DNA of 64,000 nucleotides, taken from Caldicellulosiruptor changbaiensis (lineage in GTDB: Bacteria > Bacillota > Thermoanaerobacteria > Caldicellulosiruptorales > Caldicellulosiruptoraceae). Positions 52,838 through 62,616 of this stretch are shown piece after piece. The notes beneath the pieces were generated by a model. That model ran no database searches. It worked only from the letters and a program-made list of their open reading frames with translations, and had not been told where the DNA came from. Location: positions 2,334,501-2,398,500 of the forward strand of contig NZ_CP034791.1 of NCBI RefSeq assembly GCF_003999255.1. Direction: 5' to 3'. The first letter of the stretch is position 1. Each line of letters starts with the position of its first letter. Both the position numbers and the translations under genes were made by a program.

Positions 52838-54670
52838 TTACAAGTATTCTAAGTTATCTTCATAGACTTTTTCTATTGCCTCAACCAAAATTTCTATCTT
52901 TATTGTGGTGCCCTTATTAGGCACACTTTCGATTGAAAAGTGAGCATTACTACCATATATCAATTTTAATCTCTTTACAACATTCAGAAGTCCAATTCTT
53001 GTGTATGATTTTTCTTCTTGGTCAAACTCAAGCTCATCTGCAAGACCATCACGAATTTTATTTAATTTTTCTGGATTCATCCCTATCCCGTCGTCTTTCA
53101 CAATTATGTTGAGCTTTTCATCAAACACATAACATCCAATAAAAATCTTGCCTCTCCCTTTTGGTCTTATCCCATGAAAAACAGAGTTTTCTACAAGCGG
53201 TTGAATCAAGAGTTTTGGAATTCTAAACTTTAAAGCCTTTTTGTCTGCGTCAATCTCAAGTTTCAGATTTTCCTCTCCAAAGTTTATCTTTAAAATAGAA
53301 ATGTACGAAGTTATGTATTTTAGCTCCTCTTCAAGAGGCAAGAATTTTTCTTCTTTCAAATTCACCTCTAAAAGTCTTGAGAGGGCTATCACAACATCAC
53401 TAATTTGAGATACCCCGTTTAGCTGCGCAAGCCAGTTAATTGACTCTAATATGTTAAATAAAAAATGAGGATTGAGCTGACTTTGCAGCGCTTTTATTTC
53501 AGCTTCTTTTCTCGTTATTTGCTCTTTGTAGATAGAATTTATAAGATGATTTATCTTCTGCACCATGCTATTGAAGTTCTCAATTAAAAGCCCAAGCTCA
53601 TCTTTTCGCTCAAGGTCATTTATTGTAGTATACTCCCCACTTCTTACTTTTTTTGTTGCCTCAACAATAGCCGAGATTGGTTTTAAAAAATCCATAGAGA
53701 GTAAAAGAGCTGTAGCAGAGGTTATCATGAAGGACAAAAAGCAAAGGATAATTAACCATATGCGAAGTTTATCTATATCTTTAAAAAGAACTTTTACAGG
53801 TATTGATGTTACAATATACCAATTTACTTCTTTTATCGGCAAGACATTTACGATAGACTCTTTCGAGGTATATGTAACAACGCCATTTTCGTTTTTTATA
53901 CTATCGGTAAGCTTCATAACCTCTTGTTTGTTGAGCTGTCCTTTTGTACAAACGAATGTGTTTTGACCAATGAGCGAAATTGCTTGACTTTTTTCTGCAA
54001 CAAGCTCTGAAAATGTCTTGGTAAACAGTTCGGTATTTACCATAATTGCTAAAATTCCCTGAAATTTTAACGTCCTAGGATTATTAATGAGCCTTACAAT
54101 AAGAACAACTGGGTTATTTTCGTTTTCACCATCGATATTTGCAACATACCACACAGGTTTTCCATCGCCGTTTGATGCTATACGGTAGAGTCTCTCAAAT
54201 GTAATGGCCAGTGGTACAATCTCATCAAGTCCCTTTTTCTGAGATGTGTTGTCAACTATACACAGTTTCTTGTCTTTTGTAAAAATTCCAATAGATTGAA
54301 TATCACGATGTCCTAAGATTATCTTTCTAAGTTTATTCGTAAATGAGGCAACATCGTCGTAATAGTCAATTTTTCTTTGGGCTTTTTCAAGTACATTATA
54401 TAACTCACTTTGATACAATACATCTTGGGTAATCAGATTTAATTCATTTATTTTATCAACAATTCTCAATCTTGCAGTTTTTATAACATCAGAGGTGTAA
54501 CCAATATACTTTTCGAAAATCAGGTCGGAAGAAATTCTAAAGCTTACAACACCTATCAGTATTATTGGAATAAAGATTTGGATATATGCAACTGCCAAAA
54601 ATTTCTTGTCTATTGAAATGCTTCTGTAATATTTTAAAAACCTATCCAAAATTCCTTTACTTTTTCCCAT
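52838..54670 (-). CDS. Sensor histidine kinase (YesM type), second system
   Basis: A 610-residue membrane kinase. Membrane segments near residues 27-47 and 293-315 bracket a Cache-like sensor domain. HAMP follows (S-A-I-V-E-A-T-K-K-V-R-S-G). The phosphoacceptor is in L-Q-S-Q-L-N-P-H-F-L-F-N-I-L, and the ATPase part has L-I-Q-P-L-V-E-N-S-V-F-H-G and D-D-G-I-G-M. It begins two bases after the solute-binding-protein gene and ends 17 bases before the response regulator, so all three act together. The extracytoplasmic domain probably reads the loaded state of that binding protein. Confidence 0.95.
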   Translation of the reverse strand: MGKSKGILDRFLKYYRSISIDKKFLAVAYIQIFIPIILIGVVSFRISSDLIFEKYIGYTSDVIKTARLRIVDKINELNLITQDVLYQSELYNVLEKAQRKIDYYDDVASFTNKLRKIILGHRDIQSIGIFTKDKKLCIVDNTSQKKGLDEIVPLAITFERLYRIASNGDGKPVWYVANIDGENENNPVVLIVRLINNPRTLKFQGILAIMVNTELFTKTFSELVAEKSQAISLIGQNTFVCTKGQLNKQEVMKLTDSIKNENGVVTYTSKESIVNVLPIKEVNWYIVTSIPVKVLFKDIDKLRIWLIILCFLSFMITSATALLLSMDFLKPISAIVEATKKVRSGEYTTINDLERKDELGLLIENFNSMVQKINHLINSIYKEQITRKEAEIKALQSQLNPHFLFNILESINWLAQLNGVSQISDVVIALSRLLEVNLKEEKFLPLEEELKYITSYISILKINFGEENLKLEIDADKKALKFRIPKLLIQPLVENSVFHGIRPKGRGKIFIGCYVFDEKLNIIVKDDGIGMNPEKLNKIRDGLADELEFDQEEKSYTRIGLLNVVKRLKLIYGSNAHFSIESVPNKGTTIKIEILVEAIEKVYEDNLEYL

Positions 54671-54672
54671 AC

Positions 54673-56004
54673 TTATTCACCCAATTTTTTCATATTCTCT
54701 TCCCATGCCAAAATAGCTTTTGCCCAAAACTGCTCAGGCGTAATTTTGTCATTTAGAACATAAGGAATGTTTTTAGTAACAACCTCGTCCCAAATAGTCC
54801 TATCAATAAAATGGTCAGGCGGTGAAACAAGCACATCTGCATCTTTAATAAGCCCTTCAGCCTTTGCTCTGAGTGGATTTGTAATTTTTGGTGGATTTGT
54901 TATTTTCACGTTTGGAATAAGTCCCGTCCTTTCAACAAAGATTCTTGCTGTTTTTTCTGAGGTGAGATATTTTAAAAGTCTTATTGCTGCATCCCTCTTT
55001 TTGGGGTCTTTCCAGCAAGATGCGCTCATATAAAATGTTCCTCCACCAAGCCCATAAATTAGCTGTCTTTTGCCACCTGATATTACCTGAGGGAAAAAAT
55101 ATATATCAACTGTTTTTGGATCACATTTTGGAATAAACCAAGACCCTTGAACAATCATAGCTGCCTTTTTGGATAAAAATAAATCATTTCGCTGTTTGCT
55201 AGTAAGAGTATAGTAATTATCAGGAAACGCTCCTATTTTGTAGAGCTCTTTTAAGTAATCCAGCGCTTTTATGTAAGATGGTGATATCTTATGACCTTTT
55301 AAAGGGTTTTCCACTTCTTGCTTTGTCCCAATTGCAACTACTAAGTTTTGATATATGTACGTACCTTCTGGCTGAGCATTGAAAGCAATGGGAATGATCC
55401 CTTTGGCCCTGAGTTTTTTACACACGTCTTTGAGCTGAGTAAAATTTTGAGGTACTTTCAAATGATATTTTTCAAATATGTCCTTGTTTACAAAAAGACA
55501 CTCAACAATTGTCTCAAAGGGGAGTCCATAAATTTTCCCATTCCACATAACATATTTCCACATATTAGGATAAAAACCTTGATACCACTTTCTATCACTT
55601 TTTAGCACATTGGTTAATTCAGCAACTTTATCGTTTTTAATCAATATATCCCTAACAGATCCTGGGAAAAGACCAAAGACATCAGGAGAGTTTCCTGAAG
55701 CAAAATCAGTTTGAAGTTTTATCAAAAAATCATCACCAAATAAAGACTCATTAACAACCATAATATCCTTATTCTCTTCTTGGAACTTATTCAAAACAAA
55801 TGAAAGTGTGTCAGCATAAGGGTCAACACCCCCCCATGAACTAATAAATCTCAGCTCAGTTTTAATATTTGTTTCATCATTGGCAATCATTATGTTTTCT
55901 TGAATGTTTTTTTGTGTATTCAAAATTAGCATCAATATTATTGTAATGGTAGTTATTAGCGGTATGAAAAAGCTAAAGTAAGCTATCTTCTTTTTACTAA
56001 ACAT
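54673..56004 (-). CDS. Membrane-anchored sugar-binding protein coupled to a two-component system
   Basis: A 443-residue family 1 solute-binding protein (I-S-S-W-G-G-V-D-P, S-P-D-V-F-G-L-F-P-G) with an N-terminal hydrophobic segment (A-Y-F-S-F-F-I-P-L-I-T-T-I-T-I-I-L-M-L-I-L) but no lipobox or clear signal-peptidase site, so it is probably an uncleaved membrane anchor. It shares an operon with a histidine kinase and a response regulator but not with permeases. That context suggests a sensor role like XylFII of the XylFII-LytS-YesN systems rather than transport. ATG at 56004 is preceded by GGTTGGGA by about seven bases. Confidence 0.88.
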   Translation of the reverse strand: MFSKKKIAYFSFFIPLITTITIILMLILNTQKNIQENIMIANDETNIKTELRFISSWGGVDPYADTLSFVLNKFQEENKDIMVVNESLFGDDFLIKLQTDFASGNSPDVFGLFPGSVRDILIKNDKVAELTNVLKSDRKWYQGFYPNMWKYVMWNGKIYGLPFETIVECLFVNKDIFEKYHLKVPQNFTQLKDVCKKLRAKGIIPIAFNAQPEGTYIYQNLVVAIGTKQEVENPLKGHKISPSYIKALDYLKELYKIGAFPDNYYTLTSKQRNDLFLSKKAAMIVQGSWFIPKCDPKTVDIYFFPQVISGGKRQLIYGLGGGTFYMSASCWKDPKKRDAAIRLLKYLTSEKTARIFVERTGLIPNVKITNPPKITNPLRAKAEGLIKDADVLVSPPDHFIDRTIWDEVVTKNIPYVLNDKITPEQFWAKAILAWEENMKKLGE

Positions 56005-56105
56005 TAAAAATCCCAACCTTACACTCTTGCTTGAATAACTACATTTTTAATTATATTTTACCTTATCTTTCATGCCCCAATCAATTTAATTAATTGACTA
56101 ATATT

Positions 56106-56150
56106 AGTAACAAACGGGATACCAATATAAAACTGACTATTGGTATCCCG
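56106..56150 (-). terminator. Terminator of the second LplBC-SBP operon
   Basis: A long stem: on the minus strand ACAAACGGGATACCAATA pairs with TATTGGTATCCCGTTTGT and is followed by TACTAATA. The U-run is weak but the stem is very strong. It lies just after the solute-binding-protein stop (56166) and upstream of the SBP-kinase-regulator operon. Confidence 0.75.
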
Positions 56151-56165
56151 TTTGTCTATATTTTT

Positions 56166-57668
56166 TTATTTCTTTCTTCCAGTCTTCTTTAAGAACTCAT
56201 CATATTGTTTCTGAGCTTCTTTTATTATAATGTCAACTCCAGCTTGTTTAAACTTCTGGATTGCCTGTGGTATATACTTATCTGGGTCAACAGAACCTGT
56301 CTCAAGAAGTGGAATGTACTGTTTCCATACACTCTTGCATGCAGCAACTTGAGTCTTAACCTTTGAGTCATCAAAGTTAAACCCAAGGCTCAAAAGTGGC
56401 AGTGCTTTCTTGTTATACTCTTCAAAGTTTTTCCACTTGTTCGGGTCTTCATTCTCATAGATGTAGTTTATAAACTGGTTACCAAACATCCAACCAAGAC
56501 CTGGGCTGTAGTCCTTTGCTTTTGGACCAGGAGCAATAATACCTTTCTTTTTATCTTTGAATACGTAGTGCTGTCCTTCGATACCAAAGTTTACTAAGTT
56601 GTTTAGATACTTGTCTGTGTTGAAGAGCTCTAAGAACATGAGTGCTCTTTCAGGATTCTTAGATTTTGCATTTATTGCCTGCATTGAACCAATACACTCT
56701 CTTGTAGACATAACAGGTGGTGTGATGTCAATCTGCTTCCACTCATATCCTGTTGAGATTGACATTTCAGCATCTTTACCAGGTTTTAAAGACTGTGGCA
56801 TTACGAATACCTTTCCTGCCTTCAAATCTGACATCCAGTCTGTAACCTGAGCTGCGTCTTTTCTGATGTAACCTGCCAAGTAATACTTTCTTACTGTCTT
56901 AAAGAGAGCTTTTGTATTTGGCTGTTCAAGTTCATTTACTATCTTTGTACTCTTGTTATTTGGATAGAGTGAAACAGGAACATCATCATCTACAACCTTA
57001 TCCCAGTCAAGCAAGAATCTTGGAGACTCACCTGCATATGCTCCTAATGGATATACTCCCGGCTCTTTTTGCTTAATAACCTTCAGATATGGCTCTAAAT
57101 CTTCTAACTTCTTAACTTTTTTGAACATGTCCTGAAGCTTATACTTCTTTACCAAGTCCATTCTTACAATAAATCCCCAGTTATGAGCCTTTTCTTTGTT
57201 TGCAGGAATTGCATATAAAATGCCATTAATTGAAGCACCCTTTATAAAATCATCACCTAAAAGCTTCTTTGTCTTTGGTGCATACTTTGAAAGAAGGTCA
57301 TTTCCTGGTTTGTTGAGTGGTAAAAACGCACCTTTTGCAACGTTAGTTCTGTAGTTGTTTGTCCAAATAGCTGTAAAACAGATGTCAAATGGCTCACCAG
57401 CTGCAATCTTTGTCTGCATTCTGTCGTTGTACTCGCCCCAGTCAAACATTGTCATTTTGATTTCAGCGTTGAGTTTTGGTTTAATGTACTCATTTACCTT
57501 TTGGTTAATCAAATCCCAGTCTTTCTGTGGTGTACCGATGACATACCATGTGAGTTTAACATAAGGAAGTTTAGATGAAGATGCTGCAAAGCCACTTACG
57601 ATGCCAATCACGCTTGTCAACGCAAACGCTAAGATGAGCATCACTACAAAGAACTTTTTGAGTTTCAC
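56166..57668 (-). CDS. Extracellular oligosaccharide-binding protein (LplA-like), second system
   Basis: A 500-residue secreted binding protein. Signal peptide V-V-M-L-I-L-A-F-A-L-T-S-V-I-G-I-V-S-G-F-A ends near residue 30. The mature part opens V-K-L-T-W-Y-V-I-G-T-P-Q-K-D-W and has F-D-I-C-F-T-A-I-W, as in LplA proteins. GTG at 57668 is chosen with GGAGG about nine bases upstream. It is the last gene of an LplB-LplC-SBP operon, behind an intercistronic hairpin (57704-57745), the same arrangement as in the 41-44.5 kb operon. Together with the GH5 cellulase downstream this suggests glucan or mannan oligosaccharides, but the ligand is not visible in the sequence. Confidence 0.92.
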   Translation of the reverse strand: MKLKKFFVVMLILAFALTSVIGIVSGFAASSSKLPYVKLTWYVIGTPQKDWDLINQKVNEYIKPKLNAEIKMTMFDWGEYNDRMQTKIAAGEPFDICFTAIWTNNYRTNVAKGAFLPLNKPGNDLLSKYAPKTKKLLGDDFIKGASINGILYAIPANKEKAHNWGFIVRMDLVKKYKLQDMFKKVKKLEDLEPYLKVIKQKEPGVYPLGAYAGESPRFLLDWDKVVDDDVPVSLYPNNKSTKIVNELEQPNTKALFKTVRKYYLAGYIRKDAAQVTDWMSDLKAGKVFVMPQSLKPGKDAEMSISTGYEWKQIDITPPVMSTRECIGSMQAINAKSKNPERALMFLELFNTDKYLNNLVNFGIEGQHYVFKDKKKGIIAPGPKAKDYSPGLGWMFGNQFINYIYENEDPNKWKNFEEYNKKALPLLSLGFNFDDSKVKTQVAACKSVWKQYIPLLETGSVDPDKYIPQAIQKFKQAGVDIIIKEAQKQYDEFLKKTGRKK

Positions 57669-57703
57669 AAAAACCAACCTCCCCAACTTTTTGTTTTTTT
57701 ATT

Positions 57704-57745
57704 ATAAGCCCCACAGCCTGCTAAAACCAGACTTTCGAGGCTTAT
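57704..57745 (-). other. Intercistronic hairpin before the second LplA-like gene
   Basis: ATAAGCC pairs with GGCTTAT with weaker inner pairs, placed 13 bases after the permease stop. It mirrors the hairpin at 42681-42718 in the paralogous operon. Confidence 0.5.
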
Positions 57746-57757
57746 ATCCACCACGCA

Positions 57758-58663
57758 TTATCCTTTGATAGCACCTATTGTAAGACCTTTAACAAAGTAT
57801 CGCTGGAAGAATGGATAAGCTAAAACTATTGGACCCATTCCCAAAACTGCCATTGCCATTCTTGCAGATTCTGCAGGTATGTCAGGCGGAATAGATGGAT
57901 TCATCGCTAATTTGGAAGCAATCTCTGCTAAGTATTGTATTTTTTGCTGAACCCTGTACATCAAATATTGCAAGTTATATAGTTCTTCCTTTTCAATCAA
58001 CATAAACGGAAGCCACCAGTCATTCCAGTACATTATTGCTGCAAAGAGTGCTATTGTTGCAAGTCCCGGCTTTACTAATGGAATAACTATTTTGAAAAAT
58101 ATAGTAAATTCCCCTGCACCATCAATCTTGGCTGATTCAATTATAGAGTCAGGCAATGACATTGAAAGGTATGTTCTAAAAATCAAGACGTACCACATAT
58201 TCATTACATATGGAAAGATGAGAGCAAAAATTGTGTTTTTTAAATGCAGCACATTTACACAAACTATATACCACGGCACAAGTCCAGCGTTAATCAACAT
58301 TGTGAAAAATCCAAAGAAAGTGAAGAATTTTCTATACTTAAAATCTTTTCTGAACAGTACATATGCGTACATTGAAACTACCGCAACACAAAGAAGTGTA
58401 CCTACCGCAGTTACAAATATTGTAATACCATACGCACGTGCAATTGCAATCCCTTGCCCAAGTACAAAATCATATGACTTTGCACTAAATTTGACTGGAA
58501 TTAGTCTATACCCTACTTGTCTCATTGCCTCATCATCACTTAGAGATATAGCAACAACTGCCCAAAGAGGAACTAAGCATAAGAAAGTTATGAATAAAAA
58601 CACTATGTGTAATATCACTTCTGCCGATGTTGATATTTGCATAAATTTGCTTTTTGAATGCAT
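57758..58663 (-). CDS. Sugar ABC transporter permease (LplC/MalG type), second system
   Basis: A 301-residue permease with six membrane segments and the coupling loop I-E-S-A-K-I-D-G-A-G-E-F-T-I-F-F-K-I-V-I-P, almost the same as in its paralogue at 42723. GTGAGG lies about four bases before the ATG at 58663; an internal ATG at residue 8 is an alternative. It follows the LplB-type permease by 29 bases and is followed by a hairpin and the binding-protein gene. Confidence 0.93.
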   Translation of the reverse strand: MHSKSKFMQISTSAEVILHIVFLFITFLCLVPLWAVVAISLSDDEAMRQVGYRLIPVKFSAKSYDFVLGQGIAIARAYGITIFVTAVGTLLCVAVVSMYAYVLFRKDFKYRKFFTFFGFFTMLINAGLVPWYIVCVNVLHLKNTIFALIFPYVMNMWYVLIFRTYLSMSLPDSIIESAKIDGAGEFTIFFKIVIPLVKPGLATIALFAAIMYWNDWWLPFMLIEKEELYNLQYLMYRVQQKIQYLAEIASKLAMNPSIPPDIPAESARMAMAVLGMGPIVLAYPFFQRYFVKGLTIGAIKG

Positions 58664-58692
58664 GAATCCTCACGCCTTTCCTATTTTGATTG

Positions 58693-59637
58693 TTAAAAGA
58701 GAGCTTTTTCTGGATCAAGTCGTCGAACAATGAGATTAGAAGTCAACACTAATATAAAACCCATTATCGACTGGTAAAAGCTTGCTGCCGAAGCCATTCC
58801 TATGTCATTCATCCCCATTAATGTCCTGTATACATATGTATCAATGACGTTTGTAACATCATAGAGTGCACCGCTGTTCATAGGAAGCTGATAGAAGAGA
58901 CCAAAGTCTGCATAAAATATTCTTCCTATACCAAGCAGGACAAGTACCACTACCAGTGGAGACAAAAGTGGAAACGTGATATGTTTTATCTGTTGCCACT
59001 TGCTCGCTCCATCAATAAGCGCTGCTTCATAGTACTCAGGGTCGATTCCTGTAATTGCAGCTAAGTATATAACCGCATTGTATCCTGTGTACTTCCATAG
59101 ATTTGCTAAAATAAGTATCACCGGCCATGGTTTTGGCTCAACATACCATGCAATTGGTTCTATTCCAAGTTTAGGCAAAACCAACGTATTTAATATTCCA
59201 AGGTCAACACTCAAGAATGCAAACGCCATGTAGGCAACAACAACCCATGATAGAAAATAAGGCAAAAACATTACCGACTGGTAAAACTTTGCCATAAATC
59301 TTGCTCTCATCTCACTTAAGGCAATTGCAGTTGCAATAGCAGCTAAATTACCAAGAACAATAAATGCTAAGTTATATAAGAGTGTATTTCTTGTGATTAT
59401 AAATGCATCAGGCGTTTTGAATAGAAATTCAAAGTTTTTAAAACCAACCCATGGACTTTTTAAAATTCCTACATCGTAATGTACATCTTTAAAAGCTATG
59501 ATAAGCCCAAACAGTGGAAGATAAGAAAATGCAATCAGGAGAATTACCCCAGGTAGTGCCATTATAAATAATGGAAAATTTTTGTTAAGTTCTTTTACAA
59601 AACCAGAGCGTGAATATGTGCGCTGACCACTTCTCAT
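58693..59637 (-). CDS. Sugar ABC transporter permease (LplB type), second system
   Basis: A 314-residue permease with six membrane segments and the coupling loop Y-E-A-A-L-I-D-G-A-S-K-W-Q-Q-I-K-H-I-T-F-P. AAAGGGG lies about 11 bases before the ATG. First gene of the LplB-LplC-SBP operon. The 268-base upstream region has two direct repeats (59739-59750 and 59773-59784) that could be sites for the YesN-type activator encoded at 51180, and no obvious consensus promoter, as expected for an activator-dependent operon. Confidence 0.93.
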   Translation of the reverse strand: MRSGQRTYSRSGFVKELNKNFPLFIMALPGVILLIAFSYLPLFGLIIAFKDVHYDVGILKSPWVGFKNFEFLFKTPDAFIITRNTLLYNLAFIVLGNLAAIATAIALSEMRARFMAKFYQSVMFLPYFLSWVVVAYMAFAFLSVDLGILNTLVLPKLGIEPIAWYVEPKPWPVILILANLWKYTGYNAVIYLAAITGIDPEYYEAALIDGASKWQQIKHITFPLLSPLVVVLVLLGIGRIFYADFGLFYQLPMNSGALYDVTNVIDTYVYRTLMGMNDIGMASAASFYQSIMGFILVLTSNLIVRRLDPEKALF

Positions 59638-59738
59638 CTTGCATGTTCCCCTTTCTATGTTAAGTCTTTGGAAATTTCCCTTGCGCTGAGTTTGATTTTC
59701 AACTATAGTTTACAATCCTACTTATAAAAAATGAATTG

Positions 59739-59784
59739 ATAAAATTGCATTCTTTTTGTTAATTATTGATATATAAATTTGCAT
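59739..59784. promoter_or_regulatory. Direct repeats upstream of the second LplBC operon
   Basis: ATAAAATTGCAT (59739-59750) and ATAAATTTGCAT (59773-59784) differ at one position and are 34 bp apart, about three helical turns. AraC-type activators bind such direct repeats. They lie about 100-147 bases before the first gene. Confidence 0.45.
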
Positions 59785-59838
59785 TATTTTGATTTAAAAG
59801 CAGTCAAAAAAGTATAAATTAAAAAATGTAGAAGGCAG

Positions 59839-59873
59839 AAAAAAAGGAACTATCCTATTTGATAGTCCCTTTA
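59839..59873 (-). terminator. Intrinsic terminator of the GH5 cellulase gene
   Basis: On the minus strand AAGGGACTATC pairs with GATAGTTCCTT (one G-U pair) and is followed by TTTTTCTG, 32 bases after the cellulase stop. Confidence 0.85.
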
Positions 59874-59905
59874 TGTGGTACAAGCTTATTATAAAATCTA
59901 TCCTT

Positions 59906-62176
59906 TTACATCTTTCCTGTAAGTTCTAAAATTTTGTAGATTATTTGTGTAGCCTCTGCACGTGTAACCTTTGCTTTTGGCCCAAAACTTCCATCTGTAA
60001 ATACATCCATGAGTCCAAGCGAAATAGCAGCATTTACATCTTGTCTTGCCCAGCTACTGATTGAGTTTTTGTCTGATATTGCAATCTCTTCAGTAGCTTC
60101 AACTTTTTCATCTGTCAGAACCCTGTAAATTCTCATTGCAAACACTGCCATCTCTTCCCGTGTCACTGCCTTCTCTGGTTTTATATATTTGCCATCTCCC
60201 AAAATTATGCCTGCCTTATATGCCGTAGATACTTCATTTGCATACCAGCTATTTTTGCTTACATCTGCAAACTCTCCCATGTAGCTTTCCTCTTGCAAAT
60301 CTAAGAGTCTGACTGCCATAGCAGCAACCTCAGCTCTTGTGACTGCCTTTTCAGGACCAAATAAATTTGTAGAAATTCCATTGACTATTTTCTTAGAATA
60401 AAGCTTTGAAATAGCCTCATACCCAGTTGTCTGAGGGGTAACATCTTCAAAAAGCATATTTGTAAATCTTACATTGTCTAAGTACATTCTACCTTTAAAA
60501 TCACTGTTTACATCTGCAACAACTATGATTATGTCTCGCAGATGGGTATCAGGTCCAATAATCTTCCCCTCTTTTATCTTATCTAAATCAAAAGAAATTT
60601 TGAAAGAATAAAAGCCATCTGGTGTTTTCTTCAGTGTAGATAAATTGCTCAAATCTATATTAAAGCTATCCTCTGCCTGTGCCCAATAGTTAAGAGAAGG
60701 TGGTGCAAACGCCAGGAAGATTGCAAGCTCACCTTTTGTTGCCTGTTTTGGTTTTAGGTAAAAGTCAAAGCAGAGATACTTACAATCACCTCTTGTTATA
60801 TTTATATTCCTCAAAATTAGCCTTGGAGCAGAAGCCCAACCATCTTGAGGCTTCTTTTCAGGGTACTCAACCTCCCATGAAAGTGCATTTGAACCATTTG
60901 CCTCTTCTATTGTTAAAGCACCCTTAACACCAGATGGTTCATCCCAGTCCCAACCTTGCCGTGTACCATCTTCAAAATCAGATGGCAAAATAGGTTGACC
61001 AATTGGGGCACACGCGACTTGATCTTGAGAAATTTTCAATGTTCTCTCAATAGGCTGATATGGAATACCCTTTATTCTTGATCGTACATATTCACCAGAG
61101 ATGCTAAGTTCTGAAATATCCCATTTCTGGTCGCTGCCAGGGTCCAAATCTGTTGCTTGAGACACACCGCTAATGTAGGGTACAAAAGCACCAGAAGTTT
61201 CATTTTTATTTGTCAGAGACCAGTTTACCCAACTTATATTGTTTGCGTTAAGGTACTCAAGCCATTTGTCAGCCTCATCAAGATATGGTCCACCATCACC
61301 GCTTGCCTCACTTGTCCCCCATTCTGTTACAAATACTGGAACGCCTGCTTCAATTGCCCTTTTCATATTTTCAAATACATATCCATCTACCTTGTGTGTA
61401 CCTGTATAGAAATGAACAGAATACATGACCTTGTCATCTGCAATTGGGTCTTTTATCGCAAAATCTGGTCTTTGGCTCCAATTTGGCGAACCTACAATTA
61501 TAATGTTTTCATTTCCCATCTGACGCAGCATCTTTATAATTGGTTCAGCATAAGCTTTTACCTTTTTCCACCCTGCTTCATCATTTGTTACACCTGGGTC
61601 TGTTGGGTTTGGCTCATTGCACAACTCATAAATTATATGAAAATTGTTTGGAAATTTTTGAGCTATCTCCTTGAAAAAGTCTTTTGCCCCTTTATAAACT
61701 TCTGCATTAGGGTCGCCGGGATTGAGAACGTGCCAATCTACAATTACATACATGTCGTTTTGAATTGCCAATTTAATACCTTCAATGACCTTGTCTTTTA
61801 GTTGAGGATTTGTAGCATATCCACCTTCTCCTACATACATTGCCAAGCGAATTACATTGCAACCCCAGTCATTTGCAAGTGCAGCAAACGCATTGTTGTT
61901 AATTATCTGTGGAAACCATTGCAGTCCGTGTGTGCTCATACCACGAAGCTGAATAGGCTCTCCATTTTGGTCGGCTAAAATCCTTCTTCCATTTTGTTTG
62001 ATAATTTGCAGTCTTCCAGCCACAGAAGGTTTTTTTACCAAGCTGTTGCCAATCAGGTGTGGATACTTATCTTTTTCATACGCAGTATTTTGAGCAAATG
62101 TAACAAAGGGAAAAAGAGATAGTAAAAAAGTAAAAACCATAAAGACTGCAAAAACTCTAAGACATTCTTTCTTCAT
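59906..62176 (-). CDS. Surface-anchored GH5 cellulase with CBM28-like module and SLH repeats
   Basis: A 756-residue extracellular endo-beta-1,4-glucanase. Signal peptide ends near residue 28 (F-V-T-F-A-Q). GH5 catalytic domain at about 50-370, with acid/base Glu188 in I-Y-E-L-C-N-E-P-N and nucleophile Glu285 in F-V-T-E-W-G-T. A CBM28-like glucan-binding module lies at about 390-565 ([12 protein letters not shown]). Three SLH repeats from about 585 to the end ([26 protein letters not shown]) tie it to the S-layer. ATG at 62176 is chosen: AGGAGGGTGA lies six bases upstream, and a longer frame has no signal peptide at its start. The architecture matches Caldicellulosiruptor GH5-CBM28-SLH enzymes (Csac_0678-like, from memory). 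A cre-like site lies 200 bases upstream. Confidence 0.95.
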   Translation of the reverse strand: MKKECLRVFAVFMVFTFLLSLFPFVTFAQNTAYEKDKYPHLIGNSLVKKPSVAGRLQIIKQNGRRILADQNGEPIQLRGMSTHGLQWFPQIINNNAFAALANDWGCNVIRLAMYVGEGGYATNPQLKDKVIEGIKLAIQNDMYVIVDWHVLNPGDPNAEVYKGAKDFFKEIAQKFPNNFHIIYELCNEPNPTDPGVTNDEAGWKKVKAYAEPIIKMLRQMGNENIIIVGSPNWSQRPDFAIKDPIADDKVMYSVHFYTGTHKVDGYVFENMKRAIEAGVPVFVTEWGTSEASGDGGPYLDEADKWLEYLNANNISWVNWSLTNKNETSGAFVPYISGVSQATDLDPGSDQKWDISELSISGEYVRSRIKGIPYQPIERTLKISQDQVACAPIGQPILPSDFEDGTRQGWDWDEPSGVKGALTIEEANGSNALSWEVEYPEKKPQDGWASAPRLILRNINITRGDCKYLCFDFYLKPKQATKGELAIFLAFAPPSLNYWAQAEDSFNIDLSNLSTLKKTPDGFYSFKISFDLDKIKEGKIIGPDTHLRDIIIVVADVNSDFKGRMYLDNVRFTNMLFEDVTPQTTGYEAISKLYSKKIVNGISTNLFGPEKAVTRAEVAAMAVRLLDLQEESYMGEFADVSKNSWYANEVSTAYKAGIILGDGKYIKPEKAVTREEMAVFAMRIYRVLTDEKVEATEEIAISDKNSISSWARQDVNAAISLGLMDVFTDGSFGPKAKVTRAEATQIIYKILELTGKM

Positions 62177-62376
62177 AAAATTCACCCTCCTAAAATAACG
62201 TTTGTAATCATTAAAAAATTCCCTAAATAACACATGAAAATTTACCTTGCACACCTTTTGTCTCCTCTTCTCTTGTAAAATCTTCTCCTTTTTCGTCAAA
62301 GAAAAAAATCCCTCTCAGATATGCAACTTTGAAAGGTCTAAATAATTTTTAAACAACTAAATCTAACTACCAGTAC

Positions 62377-62391
62377 ATGTAATCGTTATCA
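62377..62391. promoter_or_regulatory. cre-like catabolite-repression site upstream of the cellulase
   Basis: ATGTAATCGTTATCA fits the Bacillus cre consensus WTGNAANCGNWNNCW at all defined positions. It lies about 200 bases before the cellulase ATG, inside the 440-base gap between aspS and the cellulase gene. CcpA binding here would repress the cellulase when easily used sugars are present. Apart from this site and the aspS terminator, I see nothing else in 62177-62616. Confidence 0.65.
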
Positions 62392-62526
62392 TCTCTTTAG
62401 AAATTACTATAGTTCACCTTTTGACTAAATTGAATTAAGAAAATTGAATTTTTGTTTTGAAACCTTGACATGGTATTTGTACTATATTGAAATGAAATGA
62501 AGTAAAAATTTTATAACAACAAAACA

Positions 62527-62577
62527 AGGCTCATACCCTTTTTCAAGTTTAGGTACTTTTCTCAAGGATATGAGCCC
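62527..62577 (-). terminator. Intrinsic terminator of aspS
   Basis: On the minus strand GGCTCATATCCTT pairs with AAGGGTATGAGCC and is followed by TTGTTTTGTT, 40 bases after the aspS stop. Confidence 0.85.
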
Positions 62578-62616
62578 TTTAAATCTTTTTATATCAACTT
62601 TTTCTCCAGCGATTCT

